A stretch of 64,000 nt of DNA from Plicaturopsis crispa FD-325 SS-3 (Eukaryota; Basidiomycota; Agaricomycetes; Amylocorticiales; Amylocorticiaceae): the NCBI GenBank assembly GCA_000827205.1, contig KN832559.1, forward strand, positions 371,167 to 435,166. The letters run 5' to 3'. The translations under genes and the position numbers were made by a program. Numbering within the stretch: position 1 is the first letter of the stretch; each line of letters opens with the position of its first letter. Under the pieces are notes generated by a model. It was given only the letters and a program-made list of their open reading frames with translations, was not told the origin of the DNA and made no database searches. Below are positions 11,454 to 22,140 of this stretch, one piece after another.

Positions 11454-11669
11454 ACGCCATCATCTTGGAGGAGGAAAGCTTCCCAGGTTTCAACTCTCGA
11501 GGACATCTGTGCATCTCTATAACATCTTATATATACACTACGAGGGATAAGCTAATATATTGCGTTGTATACCTAGGCCTCCGACGTCCGTCGCCGCTCG
11601 TGTAAATGCGTGCGTAGCTTGAGTTGCATTGAACAAGGGCTTGTGAGTGCCAGCCCCGAGTAGTTCTGT

Positions 11670-12605
11670 CTAGCTTGGAGCGGCGGATTCCCATTCCTGT
11701 GTGTCACAGATAGCCATATCCCATATGCTGGCTTGTCGTCTCGTAATATCCTCCCATCCCACCGCCGTCGCCCTCATGCGCGAGATGCACAGTCGGCTGT
11801 CTTCCCGGCGAACCTCGCCAAACCACGAAGTAAATTCGACATCTGCGAGAATACTCTCGTCCTTCGGCGCGAGCACAAGTTGTATCAGCGTAGGCGACAA
11901 GCACGCTTTGAACGAGCGCCGTGGATCAGGCGACGTCTCGTCGCTGTACTCGAACAGCACCTTCAGGTGCGTGAGGCAGCGGAACAGGCGCACGGATCGG
12001 GAGATCGTCGGCTCGTACGCACGGCTCACATCCAGCTGCGTCACCCAGTCCAGCATGCGCGGCAGCGGCGCTGCCGAGCCGCGATACAACGCCGTGCTCA
12101 TCCACTTCTGAAAGTCGTAGAACGCGTGGAAGTCCCGATCCTCAGCGTCGTCGGGCGTCACGATCGTCAGCTCCGCCGGCAGCGTCGGCAGCGACGACGA
12201 CAGGGAGGAGTTTATGTACTCCATGAATCTGCACTGCAGAGTGACGCGGAGGAAGACCCCGGCGGTTACGGCGATGTTTGTGAGGTTCACGCAGCGGGTT
12301 AGCACTTGGTTGAGGATCTGGACGTGCAGCCCGGAGATGTCACCGGAGACGTCGCAGAGGTTGCGGACCAGCAGTGCGCGCTCGCCGTCATGATCTAAAG
12401 CACGGAGGAATCTACGGGACGCCGTATGGCTGGTGAAGACCACAGTCGAGAATAGATGTGGTAGCGCGAGAGTGCGCGTCCAGGACGCGACGAGGGTGAG
12501 TGTAAGGCACGTTTGGCGGGATGAAGCGGCTGCGAAATCGAAGACGGAGAGCACAAGCTCGTTTGGGAGATCCTGGAAGGGAAAGTGGTCCGGAATAGCA
12601 GCCAT
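11670..12605 (-). CDS. F-box-like protein, tandem copy 1
   Basis: A single-exon frame. I start it at the ATG at 12605 (MAAIPDHFPFQDLP), because copy 2 begins at the same place (MSAVLCRFPFQDLP); an ATG 11 codons upstream is possible. An F-box-like motif is at residues ~8-40 (FPFQDLPNELVLSVFDFAAA), as in substrate receptors of SCF ubiquitin ligases. A region of about 270 residues follows, with weak leucine-rich spacing (LDVSRAYEP, LTHLKVLFEY, LSPTLIQLVL). The tail is SIWDMAICDTQEWES. The substrate is unknown. It is closely related along its length to the frame at 13049-13989 on the same strand, a local duplication. No intron is needed. F-box assignment is by pattern only. Confidence 0.72.
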   Translation of the reverse strand: MAAIPDHFPFQDLPNELVLSVFDFAAASSRQTCLTLTLVASWTRTLALPHLFSTVVFTSHTASRRFLRALDHDGERALLVRNLCDVSGDISGLHVQILNQVLTRCVNLTNIAVTAGVFLRVTLQCRFMEYINSSLSSSLPTLPAELTIVTPDDAEDRDFHAFYDFQKWMSTALYRGSAAPLPRMLDWVTQLDVSRAYEPTISRSVRLFRCLTHLKVLFEYSDETSPDPRRSFKACLSPTLIQLVLAPKDESILADVEFTSWFGEVRREDSRLCISRMRATAVGWEDITRRQASIWDMAICDTQEWESAAPS

Positions 12606-13048
12606 AGATGCCTCGGCGCGTGCTTGCACGGAAAGCACTCGCAGCCAAAATCCCTACGAGCAATGACAATAGTCGCTCGCTCAAGTACTTATGTAGTTCT
12701 GGAGGACACTCATCAGGCATTCGTGCTCGTGCCGTAGAAATACATCTGCATACTTACCGTAGCCTGAAGTTTAAATGGTCGAAAGTCGTCAATTGTACTG
12801 TGTCACTCTTGGTGGGGCTTGTGGTGGTAAGAGAGTATTAAGCACGTTTGGACACCCCGTCTTATGCCGCTATCTCGCCGAGGTTACAAGTCACTATGAG
12901 TAGAAGAACAAGGGATCTCGTATACAAGGACAGCAACCTGGATATGTACTATTATGTAGTAAGTACTGTGTACAAGCTTCAGGATACAGAGAACAAGAAT
13001 ACGTGAGTACATATATACAATCAGCGCCTTCCATGATGAAGTTGAAAT
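12606..13048. other. Spacer between the two F-box-like copies
   Basis: About 440 nt with no supported coding frame. It contains the promoter of copy 1 and the 3' end of copy 2, both read on the minus strand. Confidence 0.5.
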
Positions 13049-13989
13049 CTACTCGGGCTTGGGCATTGTGGACACCCATTGCTGCGTGTCGCGGATAGCC
13101 ATATCCCATATACTAGCCCGTCGTCTTACATTGTCCTCCCAGCTAGCCGCTGTTGTCCTCGTGCGCGAGATGCACAGTCGACCCTCTTCTTGGCGAGCCT
13201 CCCAGAACCAGGCAGCAAATACAACGTCCGCGAAGATGCCCTCATCCTCTGGAACGAGCACGAGCTGCTTCAGCGTAGGTGAGAGATACGCCCTGAACGA
13301 CCGCTCTAAGTTGAGCGACCGCTCGTCGTTGTAGTAGTCGAACAGCACCTTCAAGTACGTGAGGCCGCGAAACAGGGACACGACGCGAGAGATCATCACG
13401 GGGTCGTATGCGCGGCTGATGTCGAGGTGCGTAATCGAGTCGAGCATCCTCGTCAACGGCGACTCGGTGCTCGGAAACACAACCGAGACCAGCCACTCCT
13501 GCAGCACGTAGAGGCCGCGGAAGTTCACGTCATTGGAGTCGTCGTGTGTCACGATAGTCAGTTCCACCAGTGGCAGAATCGGTAGCACCGACGTCCTCAA
13601 AAATTAGCGAATATGAGCATGGCGAGCCGGTGCAAGGTCGCAGCAGGCATAGCGATGTTCGTGGCGGTCACGCAACGGCTCAACACTTCTTCGAGGAAGA
13701 GCGCGGCGTACGTCGCGCTAGAGTCACAGGACACGTCGCAGAGGTTGTGAACCAACAGAGCGTGCTCGTTGTTATGGCTTAAGGCGTTGCTGAATGCAAG
13801 GAATGCATTGTGATTGGTCAGGACCACGGTTGAAAAGAGATGTGGTATTGCGAGCACGCGCGTCCATGATGCAACGAGAGTGAGTGCAAGGCACGTTTGG
13901 AGTGACGAGGCAGCCGCAAAATTGAACACGGAGAGCACAAGCTCGTCTGGGAGATCCTGGAAGGGAAAACGGCATAGGACGGCAGACAT
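13049..13989 (-). pseudogene. F-box-like protein, tandem copy 2, frameshifted
   Basis: Paralogue of the gene at 11670-12605. The N-terminal frame from ATG 13989 reads MSAVLCRFPFQDLPDELVLSVFNF and stops just after LAMLIFANF (about 13597). The C-terminal frame begins immediately there (RTSVLPILPLVELTIV) and continues to the stop at 13049 with the same tail as copy 1 (SIWDMAIRDTQQWVS). The frames overlap by a few bases at a run of T, about the size of a 1-nt slip, and no intron of plausible length fits. It is either a recent pseudogene or a sequencing slip in a working gene. An upstream extension of the N-terminal frame (to 14346) has no counterpart in copy 1, so I leave it out. Confidence 0.65.
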
Positions 13990-14694
13990 CGAGCCCTCGA
14001 CAAGTGCTTGTCGTACGGGCGCCGAGTAGAAAAAGTCTTCTGCGAGTGACGATAACTGAGTTATGAGCCCCAGTATTACATGAAATAGAGCTGCCTGCTT
14101 ACAGACGGTTTGACTACTCGGGCATTCGTCTTGAACTTGAAGGCCGTTCAAGTTATGGCTACGATAGTACGCGTAGTTCTGGTGGTGGAATTGGACCGAT
14201 GCAGAATGATGCTCAAAGTAGACGAGGCTGATTGACTTGAGCGCTCTTGAGCGTTTCGGCGTTTTTGAAAGGTCACCAAAATTGATGTCTTTGGCTGTCC
14301 GCAACAAGTCCGCAACTGTATGTAATTTACAAGTAATTTCACGCACGCGTCCAAGGCGGAGTGCGCACTCGTCCGCGACGTCGAGTGCTACCTAGCTGTC
14401 GCGCCTCCTCCTCGACGCGTAGACTCCGCAACTATTGTGCTCTATACGCGTACGTATTGAAGCGCCCGTGAACAAAAATTGTCGCGTGTGTACTATTGAG
14501 GCTGTCGCATCTTCAAGATCGAACAGTTCGTAACTTGTGTACCTCAGCCTACAATTATATGCGTGCCGGGAATAGCTCGGTTCCAAAAAAGACAACAAGA
14601 TGCCTGCACGCCCATGTCCCGAGTATGTACAGGGCCGCCAATCATACGCTGCAAAAAAAGCACCAAGAATGTCCAAGTAACACCGTACCATCAA
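13990..14694. other. Intergenic, no supported gene
   Basis: Holds the upstream region of F-box copy 2 and the 3' flank of the DUF1295 gene. Short frames here (for example 14392-14717) overlap on both strands and look like chance. Confidence 0.5.
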
Positions 14695-16114
14695 TTACAC
14701 ATTTTTCTTCACGGTAACGAGCCCCGCCCCGTACACGACGCTATCGATCTCCTTCTTGCGGCCCTGCAGCTTCAAGAGGAAGCCCCACACCGGCGTCGTG
14801 AGCGGGAAGAACATCGAGACGCGCTGACGGTACGCGCGGTACGCGACCGGGTATTTTGCGAGCGAGATCTTCTCGGTGAACAGCGTCGAGCTAAAGAACA
14901 GGAGGCAAAGCACCAGGGCAGGCGCGAGCGCGGCGAGCGACGTGAACGAGTTCGTAGAGTGGACGGGCAGCCGCGGGGCGTCCGGAGCCGCCAGCGGGAA
15001 CAGGGTTATGATGATCTGTAGCAAAGTCAGCATGTGCGGAGGCACGACGAGACGGCGATGCTCACCCAGAAGGTCTGCTCGCACAGGAAATTCGGGTGCC
15101 GCGACCAGCCCCACAGGCCCTTCGTGAGGAACCCGCGCGCCTTGTCCTCTTGGGTCCAGCGCGTGCGCGCGAATGGCCATTCTTTGCTGACATCGTGCGT
15201 GCCGCCGGAATGCTTCCAGGTCTGGTAAGAGTATTGCTGGTTATCCGCCGTGAACTCGATTGCGAGGGTCAGGAGAGCGAGGGCGCCAAGGATGTAATCA
15301 GACTGGGCGAGCGCGGTGTGGGGCTGGAGAGCAGCGATCTGAGTGGGGATTCCGAGGAGGAAGAGAATGACGTTTTGGATCCCGGCTGTACAAAGAACGC
15401 GTCAGATAGTGCCTCTGATAGTGGAAAAGATGGAAAGTACCTATGAAAACTAGATTGGTAATTTGGAATAGCCAGGGAGGAATTTCTTTCCGTAGTACAG
15501 CCCAGCGGTAATCCTCGTCACCACTACAACACGCAATTAACAAGTGAAAAATAACACGGCCTGATCTACACTCACAGGTTGAAAAGACCTCTGCGATACG
15601 TGTTGTAGCTCAACCTACGAGCCCGCGTAGGTTAAGAAAAAGCGTGCGCAACAGTAGCAGTCCCAACTTGCCTGAGCATCCACAGCGTCTGAAAATCCGT
15701 TCAACAATACGTCAAACAACGAGTATGTAGTACTTACTACGAGACCAAGCATTACAAGGGCCCTCGGGCTGAAGTCTTTGATGGTTGAGACGCTAACGTC
15801 GTCGGGCGTGTATGGGAAAAGGGGCAGAGGTGCCTTGCTAGGCCATAGCGGAAGCAGCGCGAAATACGCGGTGTATATGTAGGGCAAGAACGTCCAGACC
15901 TATTGACACGTATTCGAGATGGTGCATTCAGTGTAAGTGATGGATCATTGGGCAGTTGGCACACAAGACGCACCCTGTCAACTTGCGAGACGTTCCCAGT
16001 GAGAATGGACAAAATGTAGGTTGCCGCAGTCATTCCAGCGCAGAATTTTACGGGCCATTGGAAAGTGGGTGGGATCCCGTCGACAATTTCTGCAGCGATT
16101 TCTGGGACAGACAT
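14695..16114 (-). CDS. DUF1295 / steroid 5-alpha-reductase-like membrane protein
   Basis: Multi-exon, starting at ATG 16114 (MSVPEIAAEIVDGIPPTFQW). Exon 1 ends at NVSQVDR and continues with VWTFLPYIYTAYFALLPLW. Later exons carry GDEDYRWAVLRKEIPPWLFQ, ILGALALLTLAIEFTADNQQ and KGLWGWSRHPNFLCEQ. The last exon is LFPLAAPDAPRLPVH to GLVTVKKNV, stop at 14695-14697. Five or more hydrophobic helices are visible. The WSRHPNF motif near the C-terminus is typical of the DUF1295 and related steroid reductase/methyltransferase families, which use lipid-like substrates in the ER membrane. The substrate is unknown. A short hydrophobic exon around 15590-15690 is placed only roughly. Neighbouring genes give no functional clue. 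Confidence 0.8.
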
Positions 16115-16338
16115 CGTGGAAGGAAGGAAAAGTGAGACGACGACGGTTTCGGCGCGGCGACGCGTTTTGCTTGAAGCTCAGTCGATTACCCCGCACTCGC
16201 GTCCGCGATCGACGTCATTTTTCAGTGACACGTAGGGTTCATAGCAATAGCATAGCAGAAAATTCGAGATAATTTACCAGACGCAAAACAAGACAGCGAA
16301 AAATAACGTATGCAAAGTACACAGGTATAATGATACCA

Positions 16339-17613
16339 TCAGAGGTCTATGCTCGCCGGAGGAGAGTGCCAACCAGGTCCGAAATCGCGTTCCAAAACAT
16401 TCTGCATCCCCAGCACCCGCGTCACCCTACACGTCGCCCTCTTCCGCCACAGCGAATCCCAATGCCACCGGGCATCCCATACGGCACGCATATGCTTCCG
16501 ATCAGCTGGGCTCGCGAGCCAGAATCGGTAGTACGATCGTAGGGGCCCGCAATTCCCAACGTAGCCGTCGTCAGTGGTGGGCACGAGCCCACCGTGCGCG
16601 GGAGCTTCCAAATCGCGCGGCCAGACGGTGATGAATCGCGAAGGGTGCAGCATGACGAGCGCGTTGATGATAGCCTGGTCCTCGCCGATGAAGAAGCTTC
16701 GCGAGAGGTACGCGTCGTGATAGGCGTAGTACGCCCTGCGCCACCAGGATACGGCCTGAACAGGCCCGCCAAAAAACGAACCTACAGTATGCACAGATAT
16801 CGTCAGGTCAGAGAATAGTAAGTTATACGACATAGGAAACGGACCTTCGCTGAAGTCGTTGGTGAGAGGCCCCATCATCTCCTGCCAGAATTGCATGCTA
16901 TGGTTCGGCAGATCCCACATGGGGACAAATACCAAATCCTCCTTCGCCATCCCATTGAGCCGATTGCCTTCGTCCCAAATCTCCTCCAACCGGCGGGCGT
17001 CCGGCCAATGGACATACGTATGTTCTCCCCGGAAGCTCTGAGCGTCCGTCCAGAAGGCGTACTGGTACCGTTGCCCTGAATTCTGTACGGCTTCGTCGAG
17101 GAAATACGCTTTTGCAGCGCGTGCAGCGTACAGCATTGTCGAATGGCGTTTCTTCTCCCTACTCAGCTTCCGCATGTCTGCGTACTGCTCCTCTAGTCCT
17201 TCAAGCGGCAGGATCCCAAACGGTGAGGCAAATGTTGTGTTTACCGTCAGGGGACGCGAGCCGCGTACCTCGCGGACGAGGGACTCCATCTCAGGTGGTA
17301 CGAAGATGTACACATCCGTGTCTATGTGCCCCAGGAAGCGTGTGAGAGATGAGCGGTACTCGGCAATGGTGTGCTTGGAGTTCGGAGACGGGAAAAATGC
17401 AGAGACGAGGAGGATGGTCGGCGGGGGCGAGCTGACCTCGGTGCTGTTCGAGGGGGATCCGTCGAAGACATGTTCATCTGGCAAACGTATACGGGCAGTT
17501 CTTGGTCGGATGTAGGTGTCAAAAGACATGTAGGAGACCAGCCCCAGTGCTATGAGACCTGCGAGCACGAGAATCCGACTCCTTCCTGTCTGCCAGAGCG
17601 CCAGGCCGGCCAT
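16339..17613 (-). CDS. HtrL/YibB-like type II membrane protein, paralogue A
   Basis: A short cytosolic start, then one membrane anchor (ILVLAGLIALGLVSYMSF, residues ~14-31), then a large luminal-type domain, as in Golgi glycosyltransferases. Domain stretches: TILLVSAFFPSPNSKHTI, DTDVYIFVPPEMESLVREV, YAFWTDAQSFRGEHTY, SFFGGPVQAVSWWRRAYYAY, FFIGEDQAIINALVMLHPS, GYVGNCG. The 'D-A-x-S-F-R', 'FFGG' and 'G-E/K-D-Q' pattern resembles the HtrL/YibB (WlaTC) family, sometimes treated as glycosyltransferase-like; I infer this by eye. One intron (16782-16844, 63 nt) lies after FSEG; it is a multiple of three without a stop, so the frame is also open unspliced. Spliced length is 403 aa. The divergent neighbour at 18341 is its paralogue. 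Confidence 0.72.
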   Translation of the reverse strand: MAGLALWQTGRSRILVLAGLIALGLVSYMSFDTYIRPRTARIRLPDEHVFDGSPSNSTEVSSPPPTILLVSAFFPSPNSKHTIAEYRSSLTRFLGHIDTDVYIFVPPEMESLVREVRGSRPLTVNTTFASPFGILPLEGLEEQYADMRKLSREKKRHSTMLYAARAAKAYFLDEAVQNSGQRYQYAFWTDAQSFRGEHTYVHWPDARRLEEIWDEGNRLNGMAKEDLVFVPMWDLPNHSMQFWQEMMGPLTNDFSEGPFPMSYNLLFSDLTISVHTVGSFFGGPVQAVSWWRRAYYAYHDAYLSRSFFIGEDQAIINALVMLHPSRFITVWPRDLEAPAHGGLVPTTDDGYVGNCGPLRSYYRFWLASPADRKHMRAVWDARWHWDSLWRKRATCRVTRVLGMQNVLERDFGPGWHSPPASIDL

Positions 17614-18340
17614 TGCAAGACTGAAAGTCTTGTAAGAAACTGCGCTGCTGCAGTCCGGCGGTATCTAGTCGTGGACGAAAAGGTGCTGTAGGAAAGGCTG
17701 GTAACGTCGATGCCCGGGTGCAGAATAGCGTTTGGCTAACGTTACAGTTGCGTAGGAAAGCAGGGAGCCTTCCAAATTTGCCGAGAGCTTTGCTTTCATC
17801 GCGACTGTCCACTTGAAGATCTTGCCCTCGTCGACTTGCTCATCGACTTGAAAGCTTCAAGTTCGTCTCTGAATAACCTCGACCATATTATTGAACTAGG
17901 AAATCTGTCGCTCGTGTTTCCGGTCTCGTTCTCTTTTCAATGCTGCTTATACGGAGATAGCGTGTATCTGAATCCAAGGCTGTGCCCACCGGTGTCGACC
18001 TAGTACGACGGCGTCGGCCAGCGCGGAAATGTTTTATGATCAAGTGCATACATAGCTTTTGCCCAGCATAAGTATGCTTGTGCTTTTGTCGGTTCCAAAG
18101 GATCCTGCCCATCCGTCGGCGAGCCCGTAGGCGTCTCATACAAGTTCAAGGTAAGGATCCGGGTCCCGCGGCTTCGTGAAATATCAATGCGCAGTACTTA
18201 CAGTCGCATTTTGCAGTGACCTTGCCGCCGCCGCTTGACCACTCCTTTTCCTCCGTTCACAACTACCAAACGACAAAAAACTCTTCGTTTCCAGCGCTGC
18301 ACTCGTTTTTGGTCCTGGATTCGCTTTAAACCGACTCACC
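17614..18340. promoter_or_regulatory. Shared upstream region of the divergent HtrL-like pair
   Basis: About 727 nt between two start codons on opposite strands. No convincing coding frame is present, so it should hold both promoters, possibly coordinated. I did not identify a specific factor site. Confidence 0.5.
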
Positions 18341-19616
18341 ATGGCTGGAGTCGCAATGCGTGGGAGGGGTCGAATGCTCGTCCTCTTTGCAGTGACGGCC
18401 CTCGGCCTCGTCTCCTACCTGTCTTTTATCGCGTACGTTCGGCCAAAAACGTCTGCCGTACCCTTCGACGACGAATCGTCGCTTTCCCATCTCGTTAACG
18501 CCCACTCAAACACGACTGCAGACGCGACTACGCCCCCGCGTATCCTCCTCGTCTCTGCGTTTTTCCCGCTGTCCAAGTCGAAACACACCATGCACGACTA
18601 CCGCAACTGGCTCGCGCGCTTCCTGCAGCCCATCGACACCGATATCTACATGTTCGTGCCGCCCGAAATGGAATCGCTCGTCCGCGAACTGCGCGGCGCG
18701 CGCCCCCTCACCCTCAACACCACGTTTTCCTCGCCATTCGACATCCCCCCGCTCGCGGGCCTCGAGGATCGTTACGCAAAGATGCACACGCAGGATCGCG
18801 AGAAGCACCGCCACTCGCCGGAGCTGTACGCCGTCTGGGCGGGCAAGCCGTATTTTCTGGACGAGGCCGTGCGCAACGCTGGCGTGCAATACGACTATGC
18901 GTTCTGGAGCGACGCGGGCAGCTTCAGGGACGAGCATAGGTACGCCGCGTGGCCGGACGCGCGGCGCGTGCAGCGCGTGTGGGAGGAGGGCAGCCGCCTT
19001 AGCGGGACGCCCCAAGAGGATCTGCTGTTTTTCCCGACGTATGGAATGCCCCGGAGGAGCATGCACGATTGGAGGGAAGACATGGGCCCCGTCGACGACG
19101 AGTTTAGCGAAGGTATACCGCAGTCCTCATTATTTACGCGCCGCAAAATGGCTAACCACTTAATCAGGCTCTTTCTTTGGCGGATCCCCCAAGACCATCG
19201 CGTGGTGGCGGACCCTGTACTTCGCCTACCACGACCTCTACCTCTCCCGCGACATATTCGTCGGCAAGGACCAAACGCTCATCAACGCGCTATTCCTCCT
19301 GCACCCCTCGCGCATAATAACCGTGTGGCTCAGCGACCCCGACGCGCCCGCCCACCGCGGCCTTGTGCCCTTTGTCGACGAGGGCTACCTCGGGAACTGC
19401 GGGTCCGACTGGTACTATTACCAGTTCTGGCTCGCGGGCGCTGCGGAGCGGACCGCGATGCGCGCTCTGTGGGAAAAGCAGGCGCGCTGGAGCTGGGGTT
19501 GGTGGCGGGAGAGGGAGACGTGCAGACTGACGAGAGTACTAGACATGACAGGACTGTTAACGCATCATTTCGGGGAGCCGTGGCATGCGCCTTCGGCAAG
19601 CTTAGATATTCCGTAG
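18341..19616 (+). CDS. HtrL/YibB-like type II membrane protein, paralogue B
   Basis: Two exons (18341-19112, 19168-19616) give 1221 nt, 406 aa. Same plan as paralogue A: anchor MLVLFAVTALGLVSYLSFIA near residues 12-30, then ILLVSAFFPLSKSKHTM, DTDIYMFVPPEMESLV, YAFWSDAGSFRDEHRYA, SFFGGSPKTIAWW, IFVGKDQTLINALFLLHPS, GYLGNCGSDWYYYQFW, and the C-terminus GEPWHAPSASLDIP. The 55-nt intron sits at the same codon and phase as in A (after SEG), proving common descent of the pair; here retention would break the frame. A secretory-pathway transferase is the best guess; no acceptor or donor can be named. The start ATG at 18341 follows CACC and is the only one giving the anchor. Confidence 0.75.
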
Positions 19617-19691
19617 GCCGCAAGGGACGATAACTTATACAGATGTTGTAACACTAACTTTCATTGGGCTTGTGCGGTACATTTCAATAAA

Positions 19692-21734
19692 TTAGTTTTG
19701 GACCGTGAACGCAGTGTCGGGATGGGGCGGGAACGGGCTCTCGACTTCGGACGCGCTGGCAAGGCCTTGCAAGCGTGTCTCGGTGAGCTCGTAGACGTCG
19801 GGAAGGCCCGTCGCTGCGAACGGTTCAGTCGGATGCGAGATGAGGTAGGCTAGCGAAGGTGCGGCTGTGAATATCCTCGCTATTCGCCAAGTCAATGCTA
19901 GTCTCCGACGCATAATGAGGAGACCACGTACCCATGCCATGACCATTGTGCCCCGCGATGACCCAGTTCCCCTCAAGACCCGGTACCTTGCCGACGTAAG
20001 GTACCTACGGTGAACATCAGCCACACCATTCAGTGGAAGTTGCGGAAACAAAGCCCACCCCGTCCTTGCTAATGCCGAGTACGCCACTCCAGCTATAGTC
20101 CACGCCCTCCCCTACACTCATATCCTCAAACTTCCCCCAGCCGTCGAACTCCCTCTCGGCAAACTCGACGACGGCGTCTGAGATAGGCTTGAAGGGCCCA
20201 AGCCGGTCATCACCAGCAAGCTCGGGATGCTCCTCTAGGAGCTTGTCCAGCTGCGGCTGGCCGGGGTTGTCGCCTCCAAAAAGAATCACTCCGTCCGTGC
20301 TCGTCCGAGGGTTGATAGCTGCACGACCAGCCGCATTAGCGGACGGAGGAGGTAAGGGGAAGCGGCTTACAGAAGAGAGCACCGCCGGGCATGAGCACGC
20401 CATACGAATTCTGGAGCGCCTTTGACCCAGAGAACGACGGGGGTGGGACGACCTTTGTGCAGATAAACGCGGTCGGGCTGATATTGTCCTTCAGTAGTGG
20501 GAGGAGCGTCCCGGCGAACGCGTTTGTAGCGTGCACGACCGTTGGTGTGACGATGCTCCCGCGGTCTTGGGTGTTCACCGACCAAAGGGGCTTGCCCGAT
20601 GCAGAGGATGCAGCTCGCGTCACTGAGGTTACGCGCGTGTGCGTCTGGAGGTTGAGCCCGAGGGCAAGCGCAGACTCCAGTATATGCGCGACCACTTTCC
20701 AGGGGTAGAATGTGGTCGCGGGCCACCTCCAGACAGCCTCAGCTCCTTTTATCCGAGAAATCTACGACCGTTTGAGTGATGATTTAAAATGAGCGGCATG
20801 CAAGCATACATACCCTAGCTGCCTCTGCTTTGTCGGTGATCATTTGCACTCGAGAAACGTTTCCTCCAGCCCGCGCATAGGCTTCAAACTCGGATATTCC
20901 TGCTTGAGCGATCTCAGCGGTCATCGCGACGTCTAGCTGAATCAACTTCGCGTTCAGTACGAACAACAAGTATGTTTATTGACTAGCATCTCACCGTATC
21001 ACCGAGCCACATGTCTGCATCGATTTGTTCTTTGCGAACAAAATCGACCAGACGAGAGTACGTCTCCCATTCATTATCACTTTGTAATGGGTTCGGTGAA
21101 CATTCTTACACGAAATATGACAATGTTTCTTACAGAATCTATGCAGTGAGAATATCAGTCTAGAGTAGATGACAGATGCATATCTTGCCGCACTTTCTTC
21201 GCCTGTTCAGAGCCAAATTTCTTCTCGTATTTGGAATAGCCTCGCCATTGGTCTGGCTTGCAATGTCCAGCGTTTCTGCCGAAAGTGTTGCTGATGAGTA
21301 GCTGGTGCTCAGCCTGACCCAACAACGTTGCTCACCGTCCTGTTGCTCCCGAGCACGTTTCCCGTGCCTCTAATATCACAACCTTTCTCGAAGGATCCTC
21401 TTTCAACAGCTCGTACGCAACGAGCGACCCCGACATCTGCAACATATGCCCTCAGTCTGCTTCCTCCTAGAAATGCATGTAGTGCACTTACGCCGGAACC
21501 GATGACGACGACATCTGCCGTCTGCGGGAGATTCTCTGTGGTCCTGTGATTCAAAAGAGGCTTAGAACGTACACCCTGGAGCCAGTACGAGAGAGACGGG
21601 TGAGGTACGGGGAAGAGCCCGTCGCCCGGAGGGTTGAACACGGGTACAGTAGTGTTCAGAGACGGTTTGCTAGAGATCGCTGAGCTGGCAAAAGCAGACA
21701 TAAGGACGGCCAATTTCAGCATCGACGGGAACAT
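19692..21734 (-). CDS. Secreted FAD-dependent oxidoreductase (DAO family)
   Basis: Starts at ATG 21734, because MFPSMLKLAVLMSAFASSAISS is a good signal peptide; an ATG seven codons upstream would spoil it. The mature protein has YWLQGVRSKPLLNHR, the FAD-binding VVVIGSGVSG with the glycine triplet split by an intron, VSRVQMITDKAEAARV, WPATTFYPWKV, PTVVHATNAFAGTLLP, GVILFGGDNPGQPQLDK, WSGVLGISKDG, PGLEGNWVIAGHNGHGM, and a C-terminal stretch ending PDTAFTVQN. This is the pattern of DadA/glycine-oxidase-like enzymes of the DAO family that oxidise amines or amino acids. At least seven exons are needed. The signal peptide suggests secretion, unusual for DAO members but common in Agaricomycete copies. 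The substrate is unknown. Confidence 0.85.
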
Positions 21735-21924
21735 AGTGTTCTCTTCCAATTGCAAGGAAGAACGCGCAAACCTATCTTCTGCTTATTTATTGCGCTACGA
21801 CATGAGCGCAAGACGAAAGAGTCCGTTCAATCCGTTATCACGCTTAGATAGTGGCGGCGGACATCTCCGACTAATATTTCGGCCGTCTATTGTATTTCCT
21901 GGGCATAAGGCAAACCCAGAAACT

Positions 21925-21962
21925 ACCACCACCACCACCTCCTCCTCCACCTCCTCCTCTAG
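21925..21962 (+). repeat. CCA/CCT simple repeat
   Basis: A short run of ACC then TCC/CCA triplets in the space between the FAD oxidoreductase start and the F-box gene at 22141. Probably untranslated or promoter sequence. Confidence 0.75.
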
Positions 21963-22140
21963 TTGCAGCTTGGTTGTAGCCATACTAACTTGCGAAAGAG
22001 GACCTAGGTCTTCAAGAGGTATCCGTCGCGAGTGTGGATGCAGAAGAGAGAATAACCAAGTCGGTGCCAAGTCCTAGCTCGTACGCCGCCACTCACCCTT
22101 ATTATTTGAACTATATCTCAGGACTGTGGCCTTACAAGAC

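Noticed and set aside
13990-14346. N-terminal extension of F-box copy 2
   Set aside because: No counterpart in copy 1, whose start aligns with ATG 13989.
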